DNA from: Gigaspora margarita
Taxonomy: Eukaryota; Glomeromycota; Glomeromycetes; Diversisporales; Gigasporaceae
Assembly (NCBI GenBank): GCA_009809945.1
Contig: WTPW01000939.1
Span: 4,766-68,765 of the forward strand
Direction: 5' to 3'
DNA length: 64,000 nt
The position numbers were made by a program, and so were the translations under genes. Of the stretch, positions 22,732 through 35,461 are shown in pieces (position 1 is the first letter of the stretch; each line of letters starts with the position of its first letter). The notes beneath the pieces are model-generated. The model did not search any database, had not been told where the DNA came from, and was given only the letters and a program-made list of their open reading frames with translations.

Positions 22732-24751
22732 TAGTGTTCCTCGAACCTGAACCGAGACCCTGAACTGAACTGGAACTGAACTAATCGAATCAGATCGAAT
22801 CTATAATTTTTTAAACCTGGCCTTTTTAGGTTTTGGAATAGACCTGAACCAATAATACTCGAACTGATCCAGTAGAGCATAGCAGTCATTAAATCTGATT
22901 GGTTAATTATTTACATATACCCTGCATATATCATCTGACTTTAAACGAATTGTTGGCCATAAAAATGAATTGTTTAGAGAAACTAAATACATATTCAAAA
23001 ACTATACCTTTTATTTTATTTACTGTCAAAATAATCACGAAAACAGAAAAATAATCATAAGGTTAGCTATATGATATTTTTTAAATTTAGCTGTTATTTA
23101 TACTATATATGAATCTCTAAAACAAAAGAAATAGCTTTTTTTTTGTAGTTAGTAATCAAGTTTGCTTTCAAGATTAATAGTATATAGATTATACTTGTTA
23201 GACAAAGCTATAGATTTTAATATTGATATAAGTCGAAACTGGGTTCAACTTTTGTAATCTTAAACTAATAAAATAAAGCTAAAAAACTTGTCAAAACTAT
23301 TGGAAGAAAAGTTTGAGTTCCGCATACTTTTTACTTGTAGTTGTTTACTGTTCTTTTTAATTTCTTTACATTATATTAATTTAATTATTATTTTCTTGTT
23401 ATTATTTATTGTTAGCAATTTAATTTTGGTACAAAGCTCTTCATCATGTATCTAATAGATTATTATTTAAAATTTAAAATATCAATGTTTTTTTAAATCT
23501 AATTGAATTATATATGTGGCAATAACTATTAGCCAAATAATAGATTATTGTAATTATTAAAATTTAAAAACTATATTTTTTATTTAATTAATACTATTAT
23601 ATTTTGTAAAATATTTTATTTACTTTGGAAAGGTGTGGTGATCTAGAAAAGTTGGTAAGTTGTTACCCCTAAGTGGCAGGTCTAGGGTTCAAATCCCACT
23701 AGCGATGTTTTGGAAATTAGACCTGTGTTTCTGTAACTGTTTCTTGTTGATCGGTTGCTTGGTATACCATCTTGAATGGGAGCTATTGGGCGCACAAAAT
23801 CCAAGGAACCAAAGAAATGGTATACCCATTTGGCAAGCCCCAAGTGAGGAGGTAGCAAAGATCTTTGATAGTGTTAACAAAGCCAGAATATCAGAAACCG
23901 GAGCTAGAGAATCAGACGATAAGACTTTCAAAGAGAGAATCTACTAACCTGACTGCCAAAGTCATGCCAAAGGAAAAGAATCTATGTTTCAGCAGTAGAT
24001 ACCAAGAAAAGAATGCTATATCGACCCTTCTGGGCTAACTAGTTTGGAAGTTTGTAGATCTAGTGTAAGGACCAGTAGAATAGTAATGATAGGTGCTGGG
24101 ATCAAAGCGAATCTTGCAAGGGCGAAAGTAGGTAGCGTAAGTTACTGAAGCATATGTAATACTTGTGTAGGACAAGAACTGCTCTACTAAGTGTTCTGTG
24201 AAGATAAACTAGTCCTAAAGGGATTTCGCAATACTGGTCTTGACTAACTTATGTAATGGAGAACTGTACTGGTAATACAAGAAGGACTAGCAAAAGGAGT
24301 GGGGTCCAGAAGGTTTAAATAGGTAACCCCCTAATTGGTTGCAAATATGGCAACTAGTGTAGAACCTTTGGGTAGACTACTTAAATTAAATAACCAAGAG
24401 TTGTACATGTGGCTAGTTGTACTTTCATCTTTGTAACCAATGTCTGAGCACCTCTAAAGGTGCCTGTAGTCTGATTACTTGAATAAAAGCCTTTTCCTAT
24501 AGTGAAAACTTTGACACAAAAAAAATATATATATATATTTTAACTTGGTTTTGTTATGCTACTGTTATTAACAAAATTTATCACATGTCCCACTAATTTT
24601 CAAATCAGCTATAATAGTTTCAGGTCGGTATCAGGCCGGTTTGAATTTATTATAGCCAGTTCCAGGTATGGTTCAGAACCGAATTGGGTTTTTCAGATTG
24701 GGTTTGGGTTTTAGAAAAAACCTGACCCGAACCGGCCCATGAGAAACACTA
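22732..24751. mobile_element. 2.0-kb non-autonomous hAT with GC-rich ends, split by SINE B
   Basis: The ends TAGTGTTCCTC and, reverse-complemented, TAGTGTTTCTC fit hAT termini. The flanks CTTTTGAC (22724-22731) and CTTTGACA (24752-24759) look like an 8-bp duplication that has lost one T. Subterminal DNA repeats AACCTGAACCGAGACC-type words on the left and GACCCGAACCGGCCC on the right. No transposase is seen. A complete SINE B lies inside. Confidence 0.65.
23627..24538 (+). mobile_element. SINE B, best-preserved copy
   Basis: A tRNA-like head carries a clear box B, GGGTTCAAATCCC (23685-23697), preceded by a weaker box A-like GTGATCTAGAAAAGTTGG. The body is about 900 bp and ends AAAAAAAATATATATATAT. 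It is the reference for the broken copies at 6955-13012, 29490-29795 and 30253-39010. The frames at 23660-23947 lie within the SINE and are not conserved between copies, so I do not call them genes. Confidence 0.75.
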
Positions 24752-26245
24752 CTTTGACAAATGTAAAAATTAAAAGTTAAATAATAAAAACTTTTTTAAT
24801 TTTAATAAAAATTTCAGAGTATATGTATTTTGATATTTCAAACAAGTTTACTTAATCAATAATTATTAATTAATATAGTAAAATTTAGACTTTACTATAT
24901 AACAACTTTTTGTGAATTTTTATTATAATAAATACTTCAATATTATTAGCTATTTTACTATATATATATATATGGGACATGATAAATGAAAACCTTTCTC
25001 CCTTCTAAAAAATTATATGATTTACTGCACTTCCCTAACAAGTCTGTTATACAAAGTGATAAAAGCTATTTTTATTAAAGATTGTTACAGATCATAATTT
25101 AAAATAAAATCTATATTTTCTACTTAACCTGCTAACCTTCTAAAACCCACTAATACTTGTTTATTATAAATTTTTTTAAAACTAAACCCTAACTCTAACC
25201 TCTAACCCTAAAAAATGCACCCCAAAAAAAATTTAGTTTTCAAGATTTTATACTATAATTTTATTTTAATCTAAATTTCATTTTAATCTGCTACAAAGAT
25301 TTGTAATCCTCTACAAAATCTATTGTTATTTTCTATCACATACTATAAGTTTAAATCTTGATAATATATTTTGGTAAAAGAGATTACATATTATGCTTTT
25401 TCTTAAATCTTGAACCTTGTAGACATTCTTTTTAAGAGAAGCTTTTTTTAATTAACTTATCTTTTCTTATTTTTAAAAAAAACTTCATACAATATTTTTT
25501 GTACTACTAAAAAGGCTACTTTCTCAATATTTTTTCAATATATTTTGTAACTTCTACAAATTGTTATGTGATCGAGTAGTTTTTTTTTATAATTACAAAA
25601 AATACATCTGCTTTCTAAATAAATATCTGCTCTATTGTGCTTTATTATAGATAAGGTTAGTATTTTTTTTATTAAGTATTTGAGTTTAAAAGCTACTATT
25701 TTACTTATTTTTATTAATTTATATCTAACTTAGTTTTTTTTTTTTTAAATCCTTTCAAATCAATGACCAAGAGTGTTTAACTACCTTTTTATTTGGCTTG
25801 ATATATCTTAAAGCTCTTGAAAACTTAAAATCTTTACCAATTTTAATCTCAAATATCTTTTAATAAAGAAATATAGTAGCAACACAATATAAATTTTTTT
25901 TTTTAAAAGAGAATACTATCAAGTCTTATATTTTTTTCTAATTCAAATTTTCTATCATGATAAGCTTTGTTCCTTCTTTTACTAGCTTATCAGCCTCTTC
26001 TTTTTATTTTTTTCTACTATGGCCTTTAATTTTATTAAGTTTTATTTTAACTTTTTTGAATTATAATAGATTTTAAATTTTAATAATCAGATTATAGTTT
26101 TTGTATTTATTCTATTTATGAAATATCTCTATTTAAATTTTATTTTTAGGCTTGTGTATTAATAACTAAATCTATTTTCTTTAGTACTACCAACAATGCT
26201 AACCAAATTGCTACCAATTCAGTCTTTATTAATGAAGGCCATAAC

Positions 26246-27242
26246 CAGTGTTGGAAATCTGTTTTAAAATTTATGTTCTCATAAGAACATGTTTATTTAA
26301 TTTAAATTTTTTTATATTCTCAAATAAAAAATAAAAGTTTCTCTTTTTCTCTCTTTCTCTTTTTCTCTCTCTTTCTCTCTTTCTCTTTTTTTATCTTTTC
26401 TCTCTGTTTCTTTTTCTCTTTTTTTTTTTACTTTTTCTTACTCTTTTTTACTTTTTCTTACTCTTTTTTACTTTTTCTTACTCTTTCTTACTCTTATTTT
26501 CTCTCTCTCATTCTCTTTCTCATACTTATACTTTTAGTTATTTTTTAATTTTATTTTTAATTAATATATTTAAAAATTATTAATAAAAAAGATATTTTAT
26601 TTAACAAACTATATAAACAAAGTGAAGTTATTCATAATAATAAGATTATAACTTATATTGTTGAAGATGTTATTGGCTTGGCTTAGCTTATAGATTAAGT
26701 TTTTAAATAAGCTATTAACATCTATTAAAATATTTAAATAAATAAATAAATAAATATAGTAAATAAAATATACCTTTCTTTTTTACTATAGTAAATTTAT
26801 AGATTCAAAAAATTTTTTACTATAAAATTTTAAAACATAGTACTAAAGTTTAAATTCATAATAACTTAAGATTTGTTAAGTAATTTTCTTGTAAAATTAT
26901 CATCATAGTGAGTTTAGCTTTCTGAAATTTATGATATTATATGTATATTGCACCAAACTAGAAATAGATAAACTAATAATTATATCATCTAAATTTGCTA
27001 TAATTCAAGAACAACTAAATTGTTCTCTATTTCAAATAACTATTTATAAGATAAATTATTTTAAACTGCTATATTAATAAAAATAATTTTTTATTGTTTT
27101 ATATATTTATATAGAGAACATACTTTTGAAAATTAATATTCTCAAAAAAAATTTAATAAAGAACATTTTAAATTTTGTAAATGTTCTCAGATTAAAAGTA
27201 ATGTTCTCATGAAAACATAAGAACATAAGATTTCTAACACTG
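26246..27242. mobile_element. 997-bp hAT element with exact target duplication
   Basis: The ends CAGTGTTGGAAATCT and, reverse-complemented, CAGTGTTAGAAATCT are inverted repeats. GCCATAAC is exactly repeated on both sides (26238-26245, 27243-27250). Subterminal words GTTCTCATAAGAACAT and GTTCTCATGAAAACAT also mirror each other. A pyrimidine tract of CT-rich microsatellite lies at 26335-26525. No transposase is seen. It interrupts the RNase H region of the decayed LINE, so it is younger than that LINE. Confidence 0.9.
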
Positions 27243-27523
27243 GCCATAACCCAAACCTTACTTTTTCTTTTACAAATTTAATTCTTTTTGAATAATCTAA
27301 CTATATTTAACTAGTTCCTATTATCTTAATACCTTTCTTTTCAACTAACAACCTATTGTATATATCTAAAAATTATTATTATCTATTGCTAACAACTTAT
27401 AATATTAACTAATAAGTATATTTGTTAATTTAGTATTCAATTCTTGTATCTGAATTAATTTAACTATATAATATTGAATTAAACTCTGTTTGCAAACATA
27501 GAACACTTGTCTAACAAAGCATT

Positions 27524-28275
27524 CTTTTTTTTTTTTTTTTTTTTTTTAAATTTCTTCAGGCGTACACCCGAAGCCGCATGTTTGCGGTCTTTTATTAAGG
27601 TCATTAGTCATGGGACCCAACTGGGCCCTATATTTATTGTACATTTGTAACGATCTACATATGTTCATCTATTACTAATTTTAAGTTCTATAACCGGCTA
27701 AACCATCCTATTTTTTATTCCAGCTGAACCTAATCAGCTGACCCATTTACCACCAGGAGATTTAACCAGAACTATCCAAGTAATTCTTATTCCAACTGAA
27801 CCTAATCAGCTGACCCATTTACAACTGGGAGATTTAACTGGAACTTGATTCCAACCAAACTTAATCGGCTGACCCATTTACAACCGGAGGATTTTACCGG
27901 GACTGTCCAAGTATTCTTAAAAGGGAACCAGAACCAGCAGCGGATGAGTTCGGCCAGACTCCAACCCTCGTTCCAAATTTTCTAGAAGTTTTTCACCCCT
28001 GAGGCCACATGTAGCAGAGAAGAACATGGAGACCAAGCCCCCGTTAGAGCAAGTTACACAACATCTATCCAAAATGTCTGGAGAGCCTTTATCAAGCCAA
28101 ACCCGAGATGTGGCTGAGCTGTCCAAACATGGTCCTAGCATCCTAATTCAAGTCGTCCTTCTCATAATCGTGTGTAGTTATTTTACCGTTCGTGAGACTT
28201 GAACTGGCAACCTTATGTAAAGAAGCGGCAATGTCCTGGGAGCGCAACCACTATGCTATCGACCCGGAGGACTTT
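27524..28275 (-). mobile_element. SINE A-related tRNA-derived SINE
   Basis: Reading the minus strand, the head has box A TAGCATAGTGG (28248-28258) and box B GTTCAAGTCTC (28194-28204), with the same GGGTCGATAGC and GGTTGCC words as SINE A. The element ends in a poly(A), seen as the T-run at 27524-27547. Inside, three units of about 65-70 bp around CTGACCCATTTAC repeat at 27722-27905. It is inserted in the decayed LINE. Confidence 0.8.
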
Positions 28276-29489
28276 TCTTTTTTTTTAAATTTGATCTACT
28301 AATATTAGATAAAAAAGTTCTATAGTTTGTTTGGTTTTGCACTATTAACTTTGGTATAAAATCAACTACTCTTTTCCTGTATATTAATAAAAAGTGCTCT
28401 TCTCTTGTTGCCATTATATGGTTTTTTTGCTATATTAGTTTTGATATGCCAAACTGATTTTGTATATCTTTAGTTTTGACTAAAAGATATTTTCTATTTT
28501 TCTTTAATATCTTGTTAGCAATGAGTTTCTTGTTCTGAATAGAGTAAAAACAAATTACTTCTTTCTTTTTTTTATCATCTAAGATCTTATTCTACTTCTA
28601 CTTTAATACTATTATATTGCTGCTTTTTACCAAATAATTTTTTTTTATTCATTCAACTTATTGTTTAAAAGTATTGCTCTTTTTAGGTTTTTGAACCAAT
28701 TTGTACTTCTGCTTTGCACTTCTTTTATAAGCTTAAACTCTTGTCAAGAAATTAGATTTTTCTTTTTTTTTATCTATTAGCTATTTCACAAAAAGCAAAT
28801 TTAATCTGCTTAACAATTTGTATATTTTAATACCATAAAGATTTTTATATTGCCAGTATTTTTAATTTTGACTTCTTTATTTTTAATATAAATAGAGAGT
28901 TGTTTTGTTTAAAATATAATGCCAATAGACCTTGCTTTTAAAAATACTATATAGGTTAAATTGATTTTTTATACTTTTTGAAACCAACTTTTTTTATTTT
29001 TATACCAAAGATCTTCTGTTATATATGCATTTAGAAATCTTTATTTAGCTTTTAGCAATATCAGTTCTATTAACTTGCCTCTAAAGTTTAGTATCTTTTG
29101 GACTCTATGACTTGCTTTATTACAATTTCTTGTGCCAAAGGCTTACAACTGATTAGCCCTTTATATAAAACAAAATAATTTCTCATTATTGTATTATATT
29201 TTCAATAAATGTATTAAAAGCTATTAAAATATTTATGTTTTATATAAAAAAAATACAAACTAGTATTAAATAGCAAAGTTACAATAAGTCTAAAATAGTA
29301 TAAAAATATAGGTGAACTTTTGATAGTATACAAAATAGAGTCAAATTAAAGTTGAAATTAAAAAAACTAGACAATATAGTATTTTAAGAGAGGCTTTTAT
29401 TAATCTGGTTATCAATATATTAAAAATGTATATATATATTTTAAAAGCATGTACTAAAGTAAGAAAGACTATAAGATGCACAATATCCA

Positions 29490-29795
29490 GCTAACTAATC
29501 CTTTTGAACTAACTGGTTTAGAAGTTTGAAATACAAAATGAAGTTTTATAAAAATAATAAAATACTGATGCTAAAATAGGTAAACTTTACAAGAACAAAA
29601 GTAGATAGTAGTGATAGTTCAAAAATACTTCTAATTGTAAATATTAATTAATATCATAGTACAAGTTAGCAAAGTATAAATAAATATCTAGATGAAAAAA
29701 GTATTGTTTTATTAAGTTTTCTATAAGAATAAATCAGATTTATAATTTCATGCATATAAAATAGAGTCCTAAGAGTAGTAATATATATAAACAAT
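29490..29795 (+). mobile_element. SINE B, 3' fragment
   Basis: Segments such as CCTTTTGAACTAACTGGTTT, AATAGGTAAACTTTACAAG and TATTAAGTTTTCTATAAGAA line up with the middle of SINE B at 24030-24215 and with copy 2. The head and tail are not seen. Confidence 0.5.
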
Positions 29796-29854
29796 TGTAA
29801 ATAAAATAAATAAAATAAAATTATTTAAAATTTTATTAAAATAATCTATTTTAA

Positions 29855-30204
29855 GGATAGGATGAATGTAGATTATTTTTAATAATAATCATATTGTAAT
29901 CATATGAAATCAGATGATCAACCAATCAGGGTTGTAAACAGAATTAGCGATTTTTGTATGATCTAAGAAAATTTGGGATCATCTAAGTTTTTTTTACCAA
30001 TATATAAAGGTAGATTTTTTTAAATGATATAGGGTTTAAAATTTTACTATAACAAATAAGAGACTTCAAATTATATATCACAAAATTTTGAGAAATACTG
30101 GCTATAATCTTGAAAAGTTTTATTAGAAGTATATTTTTGCTTTTTATATAAAATTTTTTTGTACCCCATAAATCATATGAAAATTAATCTACATTCACCC
30201 TACC
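29855..30204. mobile_element. About 350-bp TIR MITE
   Basis: Inverted ends GGATAGGATGAATGTAGATT and, reverse-complemented, GGTAGGGTGAATGTAGATTA are flanked by TTTAA on both sides. It is noncoding and of unclear superfamily. Confidence 0.6.
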
Positions 30205-32487
30205 TTTAATTTTAATTAGATTATATTTAGTATCTAAAAAAATATATAAAAATATAGTGACTTAAAAAAGTTGTTAAATTGCTACTCCAAGTAGCAGGTT
30301 TAGAGTTCAAATTCTATTAGCATTGCTTTGAAAAATTAGATCTGTTTCAGTAACTATTTTTCACTAATTGGTTGATATACTACCTGTAATCTTGGTTCAT
30401 CATTTAAAATAAGAATTTTCGGGCATATATATACTATTACACAGACAAATCCAAGAAATTAGAGAAACCAAAAATCCTTGATAGTGCTAACAAAACTGAA
30501 ATATCAAAAACTGGAGTCAGAAAACTAAACAAAGTAGATATTTAGGAACAGGTTCAGCAACCTAGCTGCTAGAGTTGTACTAGAGAAAAAGGATCTATAA
30601 TATACAAGTAGGTATCAAAAAAAGAAAAACCATAATAGCATCTAATATTAAATAGAATAATCTATTTGAGCTAACTAGTTTAAAAGTTTAAGATGTTAAT
30701 ATAAAAACTATTAAAAAGATAATATTAGATGCTAGAATCAGAAAAACCTTAAAAAAACAGAAGTAGATAATGGTAGAAGTACAGATTTGTTCTAATTTCA
30801 AGTATAAGTCTCAGTAAATATATCAGAAAATTTTTTATATAGATATTGATCGATATATAACACTTAATTGTTTTATTTCGATTATAAAATATCATTATAT
30901 ATCGATTAATTGGATAAAAATCGATATATATCTAAATCGATATATATCATTTTCTATATTAAATCATTATATATCTATAAATTGATTATAATCAGAATTA
31001 TTTAAAACGATATATAACAATTAACAGATTTTTAATGATTACATAGTGTTTTGACCCATCACTGGGTAAAAAAAAAAAAAAAAGCGTTTTTACACTATTT
31101 TTATTACTTTCTTCCTTTTTTTCTCTCCTTTCTCTTTTTTTTTTTTTTTTCTCTTTTTTTTCTTTTTTCTTTTCTTCTCTCTTCCTTTCTTTCTCTTTTT
31201 TTCTTTTTTTTTTCTTTTTTTTTTTAATATTTCGAATATATTCAAAATATTTTAGGACTAAGCTGGATCAGTAAATCTGTATCCTGGATCATACCAAGAG
31301 CGCATTTGAATAATATTTTTGAAATGGTTTGAAATTTTTCGATAATTGTAGTACAAGATCAGATTAGATCTTTGTTTATTTTTTTGTTTATAATTTAGAT
31401 CTTCTATTACTTTTACATTGTTTTTTCATTTTCATTTTGATTTTTTTTGGTTTCATTTCATTTCATTTAGTTTCATTTAATTTCATTTAGTTTTGTTTTG
31501 TTTTTTATTTTTTTTTCTTTTATTTATTATTTTTAATTTTTTTTTATTTTATTTTTATAAAAAATACCTTTTTAACTTTAGTATTTTGCAAGAAATCCAA
31601 CAACTTTTTGAAACTATGTGCAAACCAACACAGCCTTTCGACATATTGCAAAAACGCACAACTGATTTTACTAACAATTTCTAAATTTTAAAGAATGCTT
31701 CTTTAAAGAAATAAAGATTTAGTTGGTGCTTTATTTTTTTTTCGTTTGATGTTTTTTGTTCTTTTTGTTTTTGTTTTTTTTTTATTTTTTTTTATTAATT
31801 TATTTTATTCATGAAAAAAATAACCTAGACTTTTTCACACTTTGCAAGCAAACCCAGACTTTCCAGCACTTTGCAAAAATACATACAACTTGATTTCAAC
31901 AATTTCTCGCGAACCCTACTTCAGAGAAATGAAGATTTGGGGTTTTATTTTTTTTATTCAGTTTGCTTACATTTTTTTTTTTTTGTAGTTTCTTTTTACT
32001 TATTTCTTTAATTTTTATTTTTTATTTATTTCAGCACTTTGCAAAAACTTTTGATGATTTCTAAATTGCAAGAATATGAACTTAAAGAAATAGAGATTTA
32101 AAGCTTTGTTTATTTTTTTATTTAGTTTGCTTGCATTTTTGTTTTTTGTTTGTTTTCTTTTTTTTACTTATTTTTTAATTTTATTTTATTTTATTTATTT
32201 CTTACTTCCTTCAAAATTTTGCAAAAAAACAATCTAACTTTTTCGGCACTTTACAAGAACACCAATTTTAACTTCTTCGACACTTTGCAAGAAATAGTGA
32301 ATATAAGCAAATATAAGCAAATATAATAGTTAAACCAAAAAAAAGAAATAATAGCTAACTGCAGAGTGAGGAAATAAGTAAATTAGATGCAACGAAGAGC
32401 AAAAGTAGTCATTTTCATTTTTTTTTTTGTTATTTTTTTCGGGGTTGATTTTTTTTTGGTTTTATTTTTTTTTGTCGTTTTTTTATA

Positions 32488-32842
32488 AGGCCATATAAAG
32501 TTAATTTTTTGGTTCTCATAACATGAGACAAAAAAAATGACCCGACCGGCCGGACTTTTATTTAAAAACTTTTAAAATTTTTTAAATTATAAAATTTAAA
32601 TTTTAATTTTAAAAAATAATAACCCGGCATTATAGTATTAAATAAAGTAATGACCCATCCATCCTCTTGGACTTTTATTTAAAAATTTTATATATAAAAA
32701 TTTTAAATTTTATAAAATTTTTTAAAAAAATTTTTTGAAATCCCACCCGGCTATTAAAACATATAAAAAAAAATTTTAAAAAAAATTTCAAAATATGACC
32801 CGGCCGGGTTATGAGAACCAAAAAATTAAGTTTATATGGCCT
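32488..32842. mobile_element. 355-bp TIR MITE
   Basis: The left end AGGCCATATAAAGTTAATTT and the right end, reverse-complemented, AGGCCATATAAACTTAATTT continue through TTTGGTTCTCATAAC. The inside holds GACCCGACCGGCCGG and GACCCGGCCGGGTTA words and AT-only runs. The flanking target duplication is short or unclear. Confidence 0.65.
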
Positions 32843-32935
32843 AATAATATATAATAAAATATATAATATTTAAAATATTAAATAATAATAAATAAATAAA
32901 ATAAAATTTTATATTAAATTGTTAAAACTTGCAAA

Positions 32936-35334
32936 TATATATATATATTTTTTTTATTCTTTGACAGACTCGCTAGCACTTAGCTAGAATACAAAAAAGT
33001 AATTTATAGCTAACTAGAAAACTAGTTACTATTATAACCACCTGAATTAACCTTCTAATATATAAGCCTAGCATTACCCAGCTGCTTCTATGAGTGCCCA
33101 GATATGCCCTATTGCACCAATACTCCAGAGAGATCAGATGTTCTAACGACAGTACCATCAAGAATATAGGATTTCTCTTCAAATTCCTCCCACCTAGCAT
33201 CTATAGTGGGATTAGATATTAAATATCTGTACTTAACCATACAAGAAAAAAGAGTAACAAGAAAATTTAAAAGAAAAGTAAAAAAATGTGGAAAAACTTC
33301 AAACCCTACACGAAATACCAAGTAATAACAAAACTAAATGATAAAAGGTGAGAGGAACAAAGAAAAAACCTATACTAATGACGAAACTAACATATATTTT
33401 TGAAAGAAAAAAAAATAAAAAAAGAAAGGAAAGAAATAAAAAAACTAAAAAAAACTTAATTCTATCCTCAAAAGTTAAAAATTATATAATACTGCACAGA
33501 GAGACGCTCTGCCAAAGTATTATATGTACATAAAAGAAAACTACGCCTATAAGAACATTCTAGAAAGAAAATTTTATTCAATATTTCTTTCAAAGTACTT
33601 CACACGTATTATTCATTGTTTATTTCACAGGAACCAAAAACTGCTTGTGACTTGATTCGAATTAGGTAGGCGCATTTCTAATTTGGATAGAGTAAATATT
33701 GTCGATTTTTTGGAGGGGGTAAGCTGATTTTTCCACTTTTTGGTAAAAATTTTAAAAAAACCAAAGAGAATATCGGGAGTGCTAAAACTTGCAAAGAGCA
33801 TAAGTTTTATGCTTTGTAAAATAATATATTCAACCAGAAGTATGTTTCCGCTGAGACTTCCACAACCTTTGACAAAAAACTTCAGAGTTGTTGCCTTACT
33901 ACATTTTCTATAGTAACAAAGTCTTTTGTCCAGAGAGCCAAACCCACAAGGAGAGTTCTTTTTCATCTCTATTTTAGTCTGCCTCACATGCAATCTAAAA
34001 CTCTTTATCCAAGCCACTTCTAATAAAGTTTTTGTTATATATAAATATATTAACTATAAAGTTTTCATAGGTCGGTAATTTGAAGAAGTTTTGGTCTAGA
34101 GGATCATCAGAAAAGAAAAACTCGCAAATATTGTATATTTAATTTAAAATATAATATATAATAATAAATAAAAAAAAACAAGATGTTTATAATCAAACTC
34201 TTTCCAACGATCACTTGTACAAATTTCTGAACAAAAGAAAAACAAAAAATTTTTTAGTAAAAGACGAAGCAACTAATTAACACCAGTTTTTATAAAGATC
34301 AATCTTTTTGTGTTTTCCTTGGGGACTCTTTTATATATTCAGCACGCAAGCCAGAAGCGTCAGTTGTGCAAGATAACTGGCAGTTGGTGCCCTTGGTACA
34401 AGAAATTCTAGTAAAAGGTTTCTTCTGTTGACAAAGGTATCATAGTTGGCTAGGCAGTGAACGAAAAAATGAGTTTTTTAACACTTTTTTTAAGGTTATT
34501 TGATAACAAGAACAAAAAACCCCTATATCCGCTATCATATTCTTGCTTGAAGTTTTTTCTCTGGATTTTGAATGGAAAGTAGGAAAATCGGTATACCCCT
34601 TCCAAAAGATCAGCATTGTTGTTTCTATTCTAATTGGGAAGAAGGTATGCAAGTTGATAAACAGGAATAGACGTGTAATAAGATATAATACAAAGGAGTA
34701 GGCTGATCTGCAAAGAATAAATTCCAGAACATTCTTTTTTTTCAAACACATACATATAATACTTAGGCAAAAGATTTCTTGCACAGTAATATATAATTTT
34801 TATCATTTTCTTAGTTCATTTTTTTTCTTTTATCAATATATGTATGTCAGGCCATATTCTTTTTTTATGCTTTTTTCATCTTTTCTATTTTATTTTTTTT
34901 ACTCGTTTAGAACATTAGCATTTCTCCATTTTTATATTACCCTATATTTTCGTCCCTTTATATACCCTACCATTTTATTGTTTTTTGTTGTTTTCATTAG
35001 GTGGATACTAGTTAGTAAACTGTCTCATCAGGATCTAGGTGGAAGAAGTTTTTAAGAAAAGAGATAGTCATAACGAGTTGATAGGTCTCCGCTAGCGAAC
35101 TATATATGCAAGAGTTAAAATACCCTTGGTATATAGGGAAGCGAATCCTATTCTGATAGGTCACGTACAGGTGCCTAGAGTAACCGGACGAGCTTTTTTT
35201 AATTTTAAGGTTGGAAAAAACTGGAAATAGTAATAGCATTTGATAATATAACTGCATTCAATAATTAATAAAAAAGGACATGATCATCAGACTTTTGAAG
35301 CGAAAAAAAAATAAATAAATAAAAAAAAATTTAA
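32936..35334 (-). mobile_element. Unrecognised 2.4-kb retroposon-like insertion
   Basis: AAAACTTGCAAA is repeated on both sides (32924-32935 and 35335-35346). The left edge is (TA)n then a T-run, the mirror of the SINE tails here, so the insert reads on the minus strand. Base composition is less extreme than around it. It holds minus-strand frames of 130 codons (33625-34017) and 114 codons (34440-34784) and a plus frame at 34840-35055; none shows a motif I recognise. An AT patch at 34130-34175 resembles the CATCAGC core, so the block may be composite. It could be a truncated LINE 3' end or a retroposed host sequence. Confidence 0.4.
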
Positions 35335-35461
35335 AAAACTTGCAAAAACTTGCAAAAACCTGTAAAATGTTTAAAAATTTGCAAAAAGTATGATTATGTG
35401 AATATAATAATTATCAATTGCAAAATTGATATCATATTAGATATATATCGATTAACCAGAT

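Larger units (their letters stand above)
22205..25035. mobile_element. TAA-flanked Harbinger-like element with nested insertions
   Basis: The left end AAGTGCAGTAAATTATCTAA and the right end, reverse-complemented, GGGAAGTGCAGTAAATCATA pair as inverted repeats. TAA lies at 22202-22204 and 25036-25038. Inside are a 239-bp MITE (22417-22655) and a 2-kb hAT (22732-24751) that carries a SINE. What remains is AT-rich and noncoding and again contains AACAAGTTTACTTAATC. Confidence 0.55.
25039..29220 (-). pseudogene. Decayed LINE with RNase H domain, split by a hAT and a SINE
   Basis: On the minus strand, upstream of the hAT, broken frames read LLAIDNNNF then IYTIGC (27310-27400), matching the first RNase H motif of fungal LINEs (WIYTDGS). 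After the 26246-27242 hAT the frame resumes with a stretch like a degraded TELVAIWLALL and PKKIDLVINT (26140-26235), the RNase H middle. Next come a degraded ADKLAKEGT-like stretch near 25970 and remnants of a Cys/His zinc knuckle near 25570-25640. The sequence has drifted strongly to A+T, with many stops. Pieces are 28276-29220, 27251-27523 and 25039-26245. It is a different family from the 39-50 kb LINE, in which I see no RNase H. Confidence 0.6.

Noticed and set aside
23660-23947. 95-codon frame and its antisense partner
   Set aside because: Inside SINE B and not kept in the other SINE B copies.
27917-28141. 74-codon minus frame
   Set aside because: Inside the SINE A relative; no motif and no splice logic.
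33625-34017. 130-codon minus frame as a host gene
   Set aside because: No recognised motif, inside a retroposon-like insert; kept only as part of the unrecognised block.
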